Shown here: positions 1 through 10,849 of the stretch, one piece after another
Layout of the letters: each line of letters opens with the position of its first letter
How positions within the stretch are numbered: position 1 is the stretch's first letter
Origin: Planococcus citri
Lineage: Eukaryota; Arthropoda; Insecta; Hemiptera; Pseudococcidae
NCBI RefSeq assembly: GCF_950023065.1
Contig: NC_088680.1
Location: forward strand, 67,989,350-68,053,349
Length of the DNA: 64,000 bases
Reading direction: 5' to 3'
Notes under the pieces: generated by a model
The model's database searches: none
Told to the model about the DNA's origin: nothing
Seen by the model: only the letters and a program-made list of their open reading frames with translations
Translations under genes and position numbers: made by a program

Positions 1-496
1 CGCGTGAAATTTCATACAATCCCCCTCGTCATTCCCCCTCCCTATCCAGCAACTAACAAGAGAGCGCGAGTCCGCCAATAAAAACGCATAAACATCTCGT
101 ATTCTGCGCGGTTTTTTTTCCTTCTTCAATACGCCGCTGTGCTGGTCGCCTTCTTATTTGCATGTTTTCGCAAAATAAAAAAAGAGAGAAAAAGAGAAAG
201 ACGCATTTTACATTTTTGAAACATAATATCGGATGTGGCGTGTAGAAATTCTTCGTCGTTCGCAGAGAAAATAACCAAACAATGAATTTATCAGCTATAT
301 AAACATAGAGATGGAGCAGATGCAGTTGAAGTGCAAACTGCAACAATCGATACACCTGTATATTGCAGCATCGTGGTGCAAAGTTATGCAATATGCAACA
401 CAACACCATTTCTCGATCCAATGGTCGATTTTGAGGTAAAGGTGGAGGGGGTGATTCGCATCGAGCACAAATTTTCAAGAAAAATCTGTGGTTTTT
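1..496. other. Unique AT-rich DNA, no gene recognised
   Basis: No repeat, RNA or convincing gene is seen here. A minus-strand frame stays open from about 478 to 53. It starts from a non-ATG codon, has low-complexity proline and phenylalanine runs and resembles no family I know, so I do not call it a gene. Confidence 0.4.
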
Positions 497-572
497 GTTA
501 AAAATAATATAATAATTGTGTATTTATCAGTAATTATTTATTACCGCGTTTTTACTGGTAATTCTTCATATT
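497..572 (+). repeat. 76-bp direct repeat, left copy
   Basis: This copy matches 1392-1467 in the same orientation at about 69 of 76 positions by eye. It includes the shared core TAATTATTTATTAC and ends TAATTCTTCATATT. The two copies bracket about 820 bp that contains an exon-like fragment on the minus strand. The pair could come from a tandem duplication, or be ends of an unrecognised insertion. Confidence 0.75.
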
Positions 573-1170
573 GCTTGTTACACCAAAATCATCGACCAAA
601 TCAACTCCGAAAAGTTCACTGAAATCATCGAATAGTTCCTTGTTTGGGAATGACAAGTTTGATAACGCTAACGATAATTCCAAAGACGAGAGTCAAGATG
701 ATTCTGTGCACGATACAGACTTGACAAAATGGCGATTATTACTGGGCCAAAATCGTTTGAAACCTCCGATTCCCAACAATCTCACTAATTGAGTTGAAAT
801 CGAGATTTTTGTGGCTGAATTAGAAGCTTCACCAAATTCCTACGCAGAAGCTGTTTGAAGCCAAAACCATTCCAAATCAAAAAACACTATGGATACTTTG
901 AAGAAATCCATAGTCGCTAATGACGAGCCAAATGTAGGTTTTAGACTTTGGGGAAAGCGATTAGACATCATTACATCTGATGTTCCCTATCAATCATTGA
1001 GCAGCAGTAGACAAGCTGCTGTATGTTGCCAGAGATACACCCCTCGATGTTACACAGTCGGCGTTTCATCAAAATCTCTGAAGAATTTTACCACCAAAGA
1101 CATCAGCTGTCTTAAATGTGAATCAAAGACAGCTCAAACGTTCCAGCTATGCTTTTTGCTGGATGTCTGA
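571..1170 (+). other. Two open plus-strand frames, function unknown
   Basis: Frames run at 571-792 (Ser/Lys/Asp-rich, from a TTG rather than an ATG) and 889-1170 (from an ATG). Stops separate them. The first is strongly acidic in its middle and ends with a TKWRLLLGQ-like stretch. The second contains DEPNVGFRLWGKRLD. The composition looks more protein-like than the surrounding AT-rich repeats, so this may be a decayed gene or captured exon. I recognise no family. Chance open frames of this size are common, so confidence is low. Confidence 0.2.
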
Positions 1171-1177
1171 GTATGTT

Positions 1178-1390
1178 TTACTTGACATCTGGGGTACCAA
1201 TTGAAAATGCTAATGCGGCGATATTGTGGATCAATGTAGCTGATTCAAGTTGCTTATCCGAGCTGATTGCCACTAGCAAAGCATCTTTAACAACGACTGA
1301 ATTTGAGGAAACATGATTGATGTTCTTAATGTTTATATGGAGCTGTTTTGCTGTCAAATTATTGCTTGATAATTCTTGAATTAGGGAAAG
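1178..1390 (-). CDS. Exon-like fragment resembling ribophorin II (OST subunit)
   Basis: Read on the minus strand, 1390 to 1178 gives 70 codons and a stop. The C-terminal half contains VVVKDALLVAISSDK followed by IHNIAALAFSIGTPDV. From memory this resembles the N-terminal luminal region of ribophorin II, which has a KDLLLAAVSED segment followed by an AAL and Gly-x-Pro pattern. Ribophorin II is a membrane subunit of the ER oligosaccharyltransferase that N-glycosylates proteins. Splice-like signals flank it: a pyrimidine-rich stretch ending in AG upstream, and AA|GTAAAAC at 1182/1181 downstream, so the stop may lie in the intron. No other ribophorin exons were seen. It may be one exon of a larger minus-strand gene or a captured fragment. 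The similarity is short and uncomputed. Confidence 0.33.
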   Translation of the reverse strand, partial: LSLIQELSSNNLTAKQLHINIKNINHVSSNSVVVKDALLVAISSDKQLESATLIHNIAALAFSIGTPDVK

Positions 1391-1391
1391 T

Positions 1392-1467
1392 GTTGAAAAT
1401 AATGTAAAAATTGTGTATTTATTAGTAATTATTTATTACGGCATTTTTACTAGTAATTCTTCATATT
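1392..1467 (+). repeat. 76-bp direct repeat, right copy
   Basis: This is the partner of 497-572, in the same orientation with about seven differences. It sits immediately upstream, in minus-strand terms, of the ribophorin-like exon fragment. The acceptor-like pyrimidine tract of that fragment therefore lies at its edge. Confidence 0.75.
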
Positions 1468-1630
1468 ATCTATCATGATACATTGTATTTGAGAAGTCAA
1501 CAAACATCAATCCTAACTTTGTAATATTTTTATACTCGTGATTCCGATTTTCGAATATTCTAACTAATGCTCAGATCACGCTAACGTTCGTATTATGGCG
1601 ATTTTCTATCTGTTTATTCTAATGTACATA

Positions 1631-2330
1631 CAGTGGAGTCTCGATAACTCAAACTCCGTTAACTCGAAGCAAAGTCTGTTTCCCTTCAACTCTCCATAAG
1701 ACTTATGTAAAATTCACTTCTTTACCTCGAAGTAACAAGTCCAAAAACTCCGATAACTCGAAGTAAAATTTTTGAAAAGGACAAGAAAAAACCTCTGTAA
1801 GTCGAACGTTGCCAACATTTTGCCTCTATAACTCAAATTTCTAGTTGAAAACACTTGTAAATTCTAATGTCAATTGATACAAAACTCTTTCACATTCACA
1901 TATCGGTATCTTCAATGGTACCTATTGTACAATCTCATTCCATAGTTTAATCTTTTCAACCAGGTATAATATGTGTTTCCATTTCATTCTAGTAAAAAAA
2001 AACACTCATCTAATTCAAAACTTCGCTAACTCGAAATTAAGGCACTATAGCTTCACTCAGGTGAAATCGCTCGGCCATCTTTGGTACAAAATAACAATAG
2101 AATTTTTATGAAACGTCACTTGCCGAACAGCTGTACTGTGCTGTGATTATAGGTGACATCATCATTTTGCACCAAAGATGGCCGAGTGATTTCACCTGAG
2201 TGAAGCTATAGTGCCTTATCAAAATATACCAAAATTAACCTCCATAACTCAAACTCCAATAACTCGAAAACTCCGATAGCTCGGAGTCAACTCCTTCTCC
2301 CTTCAGCTTTGAGTTATCAAGACTCCACTG
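1631..2330. mobile_element. pogo/Tigger-like MITE with TA target duplication
   Basis: The left end reads CAGTGGAGTCTCGATAACTC. The right end is its near-exact reverse complement, ending GACTCCACTG. A TA flanks each end (1629-1630 and 2331-2332). CAGT ends with a CTCGATAACTC core and a TA duplication are typical of pogo/Tigger-class Tc1/mariner elements. The interior repeats the theme ACTCGAAG/ACTCCGATAACTCG many times. No transposase frame is present, so the copy is non-autonomous. A second MITE interrupts it at 2040-2216. Confidence 0.85.
2040..2216. mobile_element. Short palindromic MITE nested in the Tigger-like MITE
   Basis: Ends AGGCACTATAGCTTCACTCA and its reverse complement are flanked by TA at 2038-2039 and 2217-2218. 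The TIR runs about 45 bp with few mismatches and covers the CTCGGCCATCTTTGGT segment. The 177-bp length, lack of coding capacity and TA duplication fit a Tc1/mariner-superfamily MITE. Because it splits the surrounding 1631-2330 element, it inserted later. Confidence 0.8.
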
Positions 2331-2437
2331 TACTTGTTCCTTTGTAAATATGTTAAATACATCGTTTTATTTCGAAGTGTGCATCGTATTTCATCAGAAC
2401 CTGAGGATCCTCCTCTTCACGGGTCTCAAAGGGTTAA

Positions 2438-3778
2438 CCCTCTCAGCTACGAGACAAACTGACGGATAAAATTTGAAGTGCTTCAAACTGAGTAAGGTCA
2501 GTTGCTGCCTAGAACTCAAAATTTGCTGGAAATTGCACATTCAGAAAGTATTCATGTCACAAATGGCAATAAACCTTAAATTGACTATTTTTCGATTTAT
2601 GACACTGAATAGCATTATAAATCAAAATCAAGCCTTCTGAGGCATCTGATATTTCAAGATGAAAATATTGATTACAAGCATTTTTGAAAATAGAAAAAAA
2701 GATGAGCTAAAATAAAATAAGTTTGTGTAAAAAAAGAAATTTTTGAAGAAAAACAAGGCATGAGACTTCGGATGGTTATTCAAACGGCAAATGTTTGAAG
2801 GTGATTGCTTGTGGGAGGATTAAAATTGATAGAAAAATCTTTGTGTTATAGAGAGCATTTTTTGAAATTTTGAAAACTTGTGTCACAATTCAACCTGAAA
2901 AGTATGACATCATTTTCATTTTCTGACACATACATCTCTCTTGAGGTGATTTGCTTGGGTGAGTAAGTTACCTCAGAAAATGACTAGGTGAACTTTTACG
3001 AGCATTTAAATTTTATGATAGATACTGTGTCATAATACAGCTCTCAATCCCTTTGTCATAAGGAGATAATAAAAATAAAATACGTACGTCATGTTATGGA
3101 ATTACTGGAATCACTTTTTAGAAGTCATCTTACAGATAATGAATTAATAGAGCGCAGTCTTTATGACACAGTATCCATCATAAAATTCAAATGCTTGCAA
3201 AAGTTTACCCAGTCATCTTCTGAGGCAACTTACTCACCCAAGCAAATTATCTCAAGAGAGATGTATGTGTCAGAAGATGAAAATGATACATATTTTTCAG
3301 AATTTCATTGAAAATTAGCGTTGAATTGTGACATGGGTTTTCAAAATTTTGAAAAATGCTCTCTATAACACAAAGATTTTCCCATCAATTTTAATCCTCC
3401 CACAAGCAAACACCTTCAAACATTTGCAGTTTGAATAACTATCTGAAGTCGCATGCCTTGTTTTTCTTCAATAATTTCTCTTTTTTACTCAAACTAATTT
3501 TATTTTAGTTCATCTATTTTTCTATTTTCAAAAATGCTTGCTACCAATACTTTTATCTTGAAGTATCAGATGTCTCAGAAGGCTTGATTTTGATTTATAA
3601 TTCTATTCGGTGTCATAAATCAAAAAATAGTCAATTTAAGGTTTATTGTCATTTGTGACATAAATACTTTCTGAATGTGCGATTTCCAGCAAATTTTTAG
3701 TTCTAGGCAGCAACCGGCCTTACTTAGTTTTAAAGCACTTCGAATTTTATCCGTCAGTTTGTCTCGTAGCCGAAAGGG
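2438..3778. mobile_element. 1.34-kb foldback element flanked by TTAA (piggyBac-type)
   Basis: Arms of roughly 600 bp face each other around a spacer near 3040-3155. The left terminus is CCCTCTCAGCTACGAGACAA and the right terminus is its diverged complement (CCCTTTCGGCTACGAGAC). TTAA occurs directly outside both ends (2434-2437 and 3779-3782). A TTAA duplication with CCC-starting ends is the signature of piggyBac-superfamily elements. The arms have drifted by several percent, so this copy is older than the one at 21666-23005. Short open frames in the arms are not meaningful. If transcribed across, the RNA would form a long double-stranded hairpin. Confidence 0.8.
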
Positions 3779-3782
3779 TTAA

Positions 3783-4180
3783 AAAAAAATACAGCCCACT
3801 TGATTGGCAAATTAGACGTTCAATTTACGATTTCACCATTCAAAGGATGGATTACAAACATACATAGAACGTCAGCTCAATTTCGAACACAAACAAACAA
3901 TTGGTGGTTTAATGAATCCACAAGTTTACTACTGAAAAAAAAGTAGATCCCCTCACAGGAAAAAGAACAAGAAAACAACATGCACATCTCTCTGAATGTT
4001 GGTAAAAAAAAAACACTCAAGACGACGACCAAGTAAAAATACACTCGCCAATTCATCGTTGAATGACCTTTTCTTGTCTAGCAGGTACACAGAGTCTTTG
4101 TATGGAATGCTAAAGGTACACAGGTACAAGAGAGGGAAGATGTCAACTATATGGTTTCGGTTCTGAATACCAAAGCGTAC
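3783..4180. other. Unique AT-rich DNA, nothing recognised
   Basis: No open frame, repeat partner or RNA-like structure was found in this stretch. Confidence 0.4.
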
Positions 4181-4394
4181 TCAGCAGGGTGCTTTTTTGC
4201 AACCGCAGTGTCTTTTCAATAAAAATCCATCTTTGTTTAGTAGCCAGTTTTTATTATTACTTTCACTTCTACCCTCTTGCAAATTTGTAACATCATTCGA
4301 ATCGTTATCAAAGACACTTGAATGGTCAAAATTAATTACATCATTTCACAGAATTGGACAAATCATCTTCGTACGAAGGAAGGATGCTAGGTGA
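4181..4394 (-). pseudogene. Possible minus-strand terminal exon, frame-disrupted
   Basis: On the minus strand a good acceptor (CACTTTTTTCAG) ends at 4395. It is followed by an open stretch reading SPSILPSYEDDLSNSVK and then a stop. A different frame reads from NDVINFDHSSVFDND through LLKRHCGCKKAPC to a stop at 4181-4183. The acidic, Ser/Asn-rich composition and the acceptor suggest an exon, but one frame change is needed to link the two parts. It is therefore either a decayed exon or a coincidence. No family is recognised. Confidence 0.18.
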
Positions 4395-5390
4395 CTGAAA
4401 AAAGTGACACCATTTAGCATGAAATTACAAAATACACTTTTGGGCACATGGGCCTATCAGTTTACATAATTATACAGGCCTATTCATCGCATTTACAGGT
4501 AAATAAACACCTGAACAGCACGATGTGTTTGCCTACACATTGTACATACTCGTACAAAGTATGTACCTCTCGTATATTGTCACATATGTAAAACTACATT
4601 CAACAGGCACACTACGAAAACTAATACGAGTACATGCTACACATGTGTACACTACTTGGTACATGGAACATACTCGTACATGCATAATATACATAGATAG
4701 AGGGACGCTTTCGTACCAAGGTCTGCAGCAGCGTTTACGTGTGTAGGTCAAGTTTTTCGCTGTGTTTACTAACAACCTTGAAAATGCCGTCTCGTTTCAT
4801 TTTTTATTATATTATTAACAATTTTCAAGTGTGCAACTCGTTACCCCCCTCCTGGCACAGTACACAAATCGTGTACTATATCTACCTATTGGTAGGGATA
4901 TATATCACTCATTTATGTATCGCACGCAGCTCAAAAAGTGAGATAGAGAGAGAGAGATGTGCTGCGAAGTGCAAGCGAAACTATGGTGACTTGGTGACAT
5001 TCGCATACTCGGGTTTTCGATAATAAAGTATAAATTACCTAGGTAACTAACGACTCGTATCGTTTATGTTTCGCTTTGTATCGATCATTTTTCATTTACA
5101 TGGTGTAGAGAGACTTCTTTTGAAGTTGCATAGCGTCGAATAAGTATAATAATCCCCTTCCTATACATTATAGCCATGAAAATAATATAGGTTTGTGGCA
5201 AGAAAGTCTTTAGCAGTACTATTTACGTATTTCATAACGACAGAAGAAGATGAAAATGTTTATAACAGTTTCGGATTTTTTTTTTTTTTGGTAGAACTTT
5301 CAGCGAAGGTAGGTATTACTTACAGGGTATTCAAAAAATATCACGTACATAGAAGCTAGTAAAGCTACATCATGGAATTATTCTAAAATT
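4395..5390. other. Unique DNA with TACTCGTAC-type short repeats
   Basis: The region around 4540-4690 is dense in GTACATACTCGTAC-like words in both orientations, a diffuse microsatellite-like pattern. An AG-rich run lies near 4940-4960. No supported gene was found. Confidence 0.5.
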
Positions 5391-5399
5391 ATCATCACC

Positions 5400-7005
5400 T
5401 TCTTCCCTTGAAAATTGAAAACCATTTTCAAAAGTTGTGTACAGTTTTTTAACAAATTGTAAAACTTTCCTAAAAATTATCAAACTTTTATAAAAATTGA
5501 ATCAATTTCTCAAGTTGAAAAATTGTTTAAAAATTGTAAAATGTTGAACATTTCTAAAAATTAAAAAACTTTCCTAAAAACATTTATTTTTCTAGAAATT
5601 GTGGAACATTCCAAAAAAATAAAATGGTTAAACTTTTTCAAAACTGCAAAATTTTCGTATTGAAAAATTTATCTAAAAAATGCAAAAATTTTCTAAAAAC
5701 AGAAAAAAAATACGAAAAACTTTTCTAAAAACTGTAAAACTCTAAAAAAAAAAAGCAAAACTTTTCTAGAAACAGAAAGAGTTTTCAGGGTGTCTAACAA
5801 AATTTCTCCGAAGAAATGCAGTACTTTTACACTACCTTTTGCATTACCTTATTTTTTTATCCAACTTACACCGATCCCCCCCCCAGAAAAAAAATTTTGA
5901 ACCGGTTGGAATTTGTCCATAAAATTTTTACAAGTACATATTAATTTAACAAGTGTTGCCATCTTTTGAGGTACAAAATTAACATTTTTTTTAAAATTTT
6001 CACCGACCAATTAATTCATTTTGAGGTTTTTAAAAAATTTTAAATCAATGATTCTGAGAAAAAATACAGTACTTTTCAGGCAAAATGCAGTACTTTGCAG
6101 TACTTGCAGTACCGAGGATTTCAATGCAGTACTTTTACAGTACTTGCAATACATGTTAGACACCCTGGTTTTTTAAAAATTTAGAATTTTTTTTCAAAAA
6201 TTAAAAAGTATCAAAAACCCGACACTTTTTTAGAAATGGTAAAAAAAATTTAAAAATTAAGATTTTTCAAATAAAAATTGAAAAATAACTTTTCTACAAA
6301 AATAAATAAACAATATTTTCGAAAAAATTGAAAATTTTCTGGAAAACCGCTACACTTTTCAACAAATGGTCAATTTTTTAAAAATTGTGAATTTCTTCTA
6401 AAAATAATTCATTTTTTTAGATTGTGAAACTCACTAAAAAAATAAATTGTAGGTATAATTTTTCCAAAAACAATAAACCTTTCAAAGAAATGCAAAACTT
6501 TTCTAAAATTAGTCAAGATCTTTCAAAAATGTAAATTCTTTCTACAAATGGTAGAACATTCTAAAAAATGTAAAAATTTTCCAAAAATAATTCATTTTTT
6601 AAGATTAAGTATAAAATATCTTTAGATGAACATTTTTTTTAAAAAATTGAAAAACCTTCAAAATAGTAATGTTTCTCAAAAATTGTAAAACTTTTCCAAA
6701 AATGTCAACATCTTTCAAAAATTGTGAATTTATTCTAAATATTGAAAAAGTTTCTAAAAATAGTCACTTTTTTGAAAAATTGTAAAACTTTTTTAATAAC
6801 TGTGAAACTGTCCAAAAAATGTGAAAATTTTCTAAAAATAGCTTCTGAATCTAGAAAAATTGCAAAACTTTCCCAAAAAATTAGGAAACTGAAAAAACGT
6901 AGAAACGTTTCGCAAAAATTGTAAAGCTTTCTTTAAAATGCAAAACCTTACTAGAAATGGTCAATTTATTTGAAATTTCATTCCACAAACATAAAAACAA
7001 AAAAA
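5400..7005. repeat. Degenerate AT-rich repeat field (CTAAAAATTGTAAAA type)
   Basis: A loose unit of about 25-35 bp, along the lines of TTTCTAAAAATTGTAAAAC, recurs throughout with heavy drift. The pattern resumes at 7290-8110. A hAT-like MITE (5786-6167) interrupts it. Apparent open frames are low-complexity Lys/Phe strings and are not genes. Confidence 0.7.
5786..6167. mobile_element. hAT-like MITE, CAGGGTGTCTAAC termini
   Basis: The left end CAGGGTGTCTAACA and right end TGTTAGACACCCTG form a 14-bp perfect TIR over 382 bp. CAGGG-type ends are characteristic of the hAT superfamily. The expected 8-bp target duplication is not clear: the flanks AGAGTTTT and GTTTTTTA only partly agree inside this low-complexity field. 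Both ends also carry GCAGTACTTTTACA-like subterminal repeats, as hAT elements often do. No transposase is present. Confidence 0.7.
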
Positions 7006-7009
7006 GGAA

Positions 7010-7290
7010 ATTGAAAACGTACTTGCTAATTTTCTAACCATTTTCTGATTTTGTGGTAAAACAAAACTTGACTTACCTGAAACAAAAAAGAAATAATGAT
7101 TGATTAATTAAAGCTCATCCTTTTCAAAATTATTAATTAGTACCTATACTTAAAGTAAATTCTACGTGTAATAATATAAAAATCGTAATTAACCAAGGAG
7201 GAGAGATGATCGGAGGGGGGGGCGGGGTGTCGATATGAAGGATCTTATTTTCGAGTTGAGCGCCAAGTTTTTTCAAATTGTGAGATTTTT
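7010..7290 (+). repeat. Dispersed repeat, copy 1
   Basis: About 280 bp here matches 31020-31345 in the same orientation. Shared landmarks include TTTTCTAACCATTTT, GTGGTAAAACAAAACTT, CACTTACCTGAAACAAAAA-like sequence and a G-run followed by a ...TTGAGCGC/TTCAGCGC segment. No termini were identified, so its class is unknown. Confidence 0.65.
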
Positions 7291-8115
7291 CTAAAATTGG
7301 TCAAGTTTTCAAAAATAGTAAAAGCTTTCTGAAAATTGTGAAAAAATTTTAAAAATGATAAAATTCTCTAAAAATTATAAGATTTTTCTAAAACTTGTGA
7401 AAATTTTTCGAAAAAATGGTGAAGTTTGTAAAGCTTTCCTGAAAGTGGCCAAGTTTCTTAGAAATACACAGTAAAGCATTCCAAAAAATTGCGAAATTTT
7501 ATCAAAAGTTGAAATGTTTTTCTAAAATTGTACATAGAACTTCATGAAAAAGAAAAAATGTCAAGTTTTTTAATAAATAAAATATAATGATGGACTTTAA
7601 AAAAAAAAAAATTGACAAGCTTTTTAAAAGTTGTACCCTATAATTTTTTGAAAAATCATAAAATTTTTTCTGAAAATTGAAATATGCTTTATTTTTTTTT
7701 AAATCGTAAAATTTTCAATGAATAGCAAAACTCAAGTTTTGGACGGTTTTCTGATCATTTCAGGCCATTTCAATGATTTTTCATCAATTTTTTCACCTTT
7801 TCGTACAATTATCCGAGATTTTCGAAACATTTCAAAATGTAATTTCCCCGAATTCTGGTTCATTTTAATGTTACTTTTGACATTTTTCTGTCAATATATG
7901 TATTAGACAATTTTGCAATGTTTCAAAGCAAATGGGTCTTTATTTAAACGCAATTTGTGCCATTTTATCAAATACTTTCTGCAGTTTCTGATGGTTTCAA
8001 CATCAATTTTGCAACTTTTTTTTTGTGATTTTTGGCCATTTTTTGCTACTTTTCAGAAGTTTTTCGATAATAATGTATCTCAATTTCATTTTAAAAAATG
8101 GATATTATTGAAGAT
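7290..8115. repeat. Degenerate AT-rich repeat field, continued
   Basis: This is the same style of drifting AT-rich unit as 5400-7005, grading into a T-rich tract. No gene or structured element was recognised. Confidence 0.6.
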
Positions 8116-8542
8116 TTTCTAGTTAGAACGCACACTACGGTGAAAATCTTCGACAATGACTACATAAATAATGTATTGGCAGGCTGACGACATGAATACG
8201 TCATTTTTACAGACCAAACAACCGAATAACCGGACACACCGTGTCTCTTACTTTCTGACATGTCACAAAACATTTCTCTTCAAAAACTTGATGAAAATAT
8301 TTTCAGCAGCGAGCTCCACATCGACTCGTACTTTGTAAAAAATTCACTTACACGCACAATATGCTGGCTCTTTTACATGTCTATACCAATCACCTTGACA
8401 ATATTTTTCTTTCTCGCCTATTAGCGTACCTCCACCTCGCCTTCGCCGTCGCCATCACAGCCAACGTGGCCTCGTAATCTTCACACGAAATTTACCGTTA
8501 CCGAAACGACACGACAACGTGATGTACGCGAAAACGTTACAC

Positions 8543-8568
8543 TTAAAATATCTTGGATGTGGTCAGTT
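8543..8568 (+). promoter_or_regulatory. Candidate core promoter (TATA-like plus TCAGTT initiator)
   Basis: TTAAAATA at 8543-8550 precedes TCAGTT at 8563-8568. TCAGT is the classic arthropod initiator and its A would be +1. The spacing of about 22 bp is slightly shorter than the usual 25-31. The surrounding 8400-8560 stretch is CpG-richer than its neighbours. A start codon in good context follows about 100 bp downstream at 8664. Confidence 0.35.
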
Positions 8569-8663
8569 CAACTTTGTTGTCGCAGCCGCCAGTTTATCAT
8601 CATTATTATTATATTTTTTTTTTTTTGGAAATTCGTTCCCAGTCACGTGGTTCGAGAGTCAAA

Positions 8664-8761
8664 ATGGCCGATTGCCGAAATACTCGGTATCATCTGTTGT
8701 TGGCCGTCGCATCGTCTCTCACCATCTTCGTTGTCTCAGTATTTTGGCAAGAAGTGTGTGG
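8664..8761 (+). CDS. Candidate first coding exon with signal peptide or anchor
   Basis: ATG at 8664 sits in good context (TCAAAATGG). It opens a 32-codon frame starting MADCRNTRYH and continuing with a hydrophobic run LLLAVASSLTIFVVSVFW, a convincing signal peptide or signal anchor. The polar residues QEVC follow, where signal peptidase could cut. The frame runs into GG|GTACGC at 8761/8762, an acceptable 5' splice site, so the rest of the protein would lie in later exons not identified here. The candidate promoter upstream supports a transcript start. The family cannot be told from the leader alone. The product would be a secreted or membrane protein. Confidence 0.42.
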
Positions 8762-8764
8762 GTA

Positions 8765-9645
8765 CGCCCTCCATTCCACACGTTCACTTGATATATTTTC
8801 GTGTTGTTTCATTTTTAAGCCAAAATGAGCAGATTTTTGTATAGTTATGAGGCAGGGGGAGGAGAGCAACGGATGTGTATGTATATTGGTCGATTGCAAA
8901 ATACGTACAACATACGGACGGTGTAATGATGCAAAATTTCATCATTTTTGCTTTGCAGATATGCTAAATGTACTGAAAACATATGAAAAGAGGAAGGGTG
9001 ACCCCCCCACCCTCATTTAATCGAAAGGTCCAACATTCGTTCCTTCTCAACAGATGATTAACTTGATTTTTCAGAAAATTGCGAATATAATTGACTATCA
9101 CACTCGAGCACATCAATCTTTCCAACTTTTACCATCCTTTTTCGATAAACAGTACTTCCTTTTACACTTTCACTATCTGGTTTTCCACAATGAACTGAAA
9201 ATTGAAAAATACACACACTAGCAAATAATTCCCCCCCCCCCCCGACCATCGTTCTACAAAACTTCACATTTACTGGCCTGTTTGAACGTGCATATACATA
9301 CACGCGACGTGAAAAAAAAAACAACACCATCGCCCAGCACGAGCCAATGAAACGAAGTACATAGATATAAAATTTGGCTAAGAAATTTTTTTCGACAATT
9401 GGCGTTGCCACTGTGGTGACGGCGCGAGGCGAGACGGAGCGTATCGTCTATTTTTAATTTGAAATTTCCGCAATAGCCCGATTAGTAGAAATGTGTCACC
9501 GTTCGGCGCGGCGTAAATCAATCCGTCGCTCGTTGCCATGTTTCGCAAACACATGCAGTGGCATGGCACACAAATTTATCTACATTTCTGCACATACTAC
9601 ATACTTTTTACAACGAGCGAGTATTGCTAGAGCCATATAGAACCT
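8765..9645. other. Unique DNA, no gene recognised
   Basis: It includes a run of C residues near 9231-9242 and ordinary mixed sequence. The minus-strand open frame at 9411-9058 has no recognisable domain and crosses the C-run, so it is not called. Confidence 0.4.
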
Positions 9646-9649
9646 ATAC

Positions 9650-10480
9650 AAGTGAGGAAATAAGCCATCATTAATTCAAAATAAAAATGTAGGTTTTCAA
9701 TTTGAAAAAAAGTGAATTTTTCGAGCAATTTTGAGTAGATACAGTGAGAATTTCGCAATTTCAGGCAAACAGACATTCTGGGTCAGCTATTTTTAGCAAA
9801 AAATGAGACTTCTCGGCAATTTAGGCAAAAAGCGAAATTTTTCTATACTTTTGGCAGAAAACAAGACTCTTATAATAACTAACATAAATAAAAGGTTGAG
9901 CTTTTCAGCAATTTTCCAGAAAAAAAGTGATACTTCTTGGAAATTTTTTCGCAAAAAAGTGAGACTAAGAAGCAAGTTTGTTGAAAAACGAGAATTTGCG
10001 TTAAAAAAGAAAGACTTTGACAATTTTGGCAAAAGGCAAGATTTTTTGCCAAGTATTTGCAATTTTTTGGTTATTTTTGGCAAAAAAGCACAACTTTTGA
10101 ATATTTAATTTTTTGAAGGAAAAGTATCATTATTCAAAAATTTTGCTAAAAGGCGAGATTTTTGTCAATTTTTTATAATTATTGGCAAAGTAATATTTTA
10201 TCGCAATCTTCTTAAAAAAGCCAGTACTGTTTTCCATTTTTGGCAATTTTTGACAATTCCTGACAAAAAAGCCAAATATTGAGGAATTTTTTGGAAAAAA
10301 TGAAACTTTTTGGAACTTTTTGCAAGAAACCACGATTTTCAGCAATTTTATAGAATGAAAATAGGCTTTTTGAAAAACACGAGATTGTTACAGTTTTTGG
10401 CAGAATGCGAATTTGTTCTCGTTTTTTTTTGTTAAATTTGAAGAAATTGGATTTTTAAAAATACGAAAAAAGTAACTGAG
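9650..10480. repeat. Degenerate repeat field (TTTTGGCAAAAAAGCGAGATTT type)
   Basis: A loose unit of about 35-40 bp combines a GGCAAAAA segment with GAGATTTTT and CAATTTT. Because it is nearly self-complementary in composition, open frames appear on both strands but are only Phe/Lys/Ser strings. It closely resembles the fields at 46050-50330 and 60780-61320 and is likely the same family. Confidence 0.65.
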
Positions 10481-10849
10481 AGCTTACAAGCGAACTAATT
10501 TCAAAAGTCTGCTGAATGCTCCAAAATCGTTCAAAACTGTTTTCAATTGATTCGGAGCCCTGGAATTAAGATTCAAGGTACATAAAAATCCTAACTTCAG
10601 GAGATTTCTAGGCCAATTTGGTAAAATTTTTATTTTTCTCAATTGTTTGAGCCAATTTTTTTTTCAAAAAATTGCCAAAAATCAAAAAATGCACTGAAGC
10701 AGGTATTTTAATCACTACAAAAAAAATTTAAACTGAACAAAGGGGAATTGAAATCGGACTTCAAAATAAACAACACCAGCAAAAATTTTAAATGCTGAAT
10801 TTCATTTTTTTATTTTTGGCTCATTTTTAGAAATTTAAATTTGGGTTAC

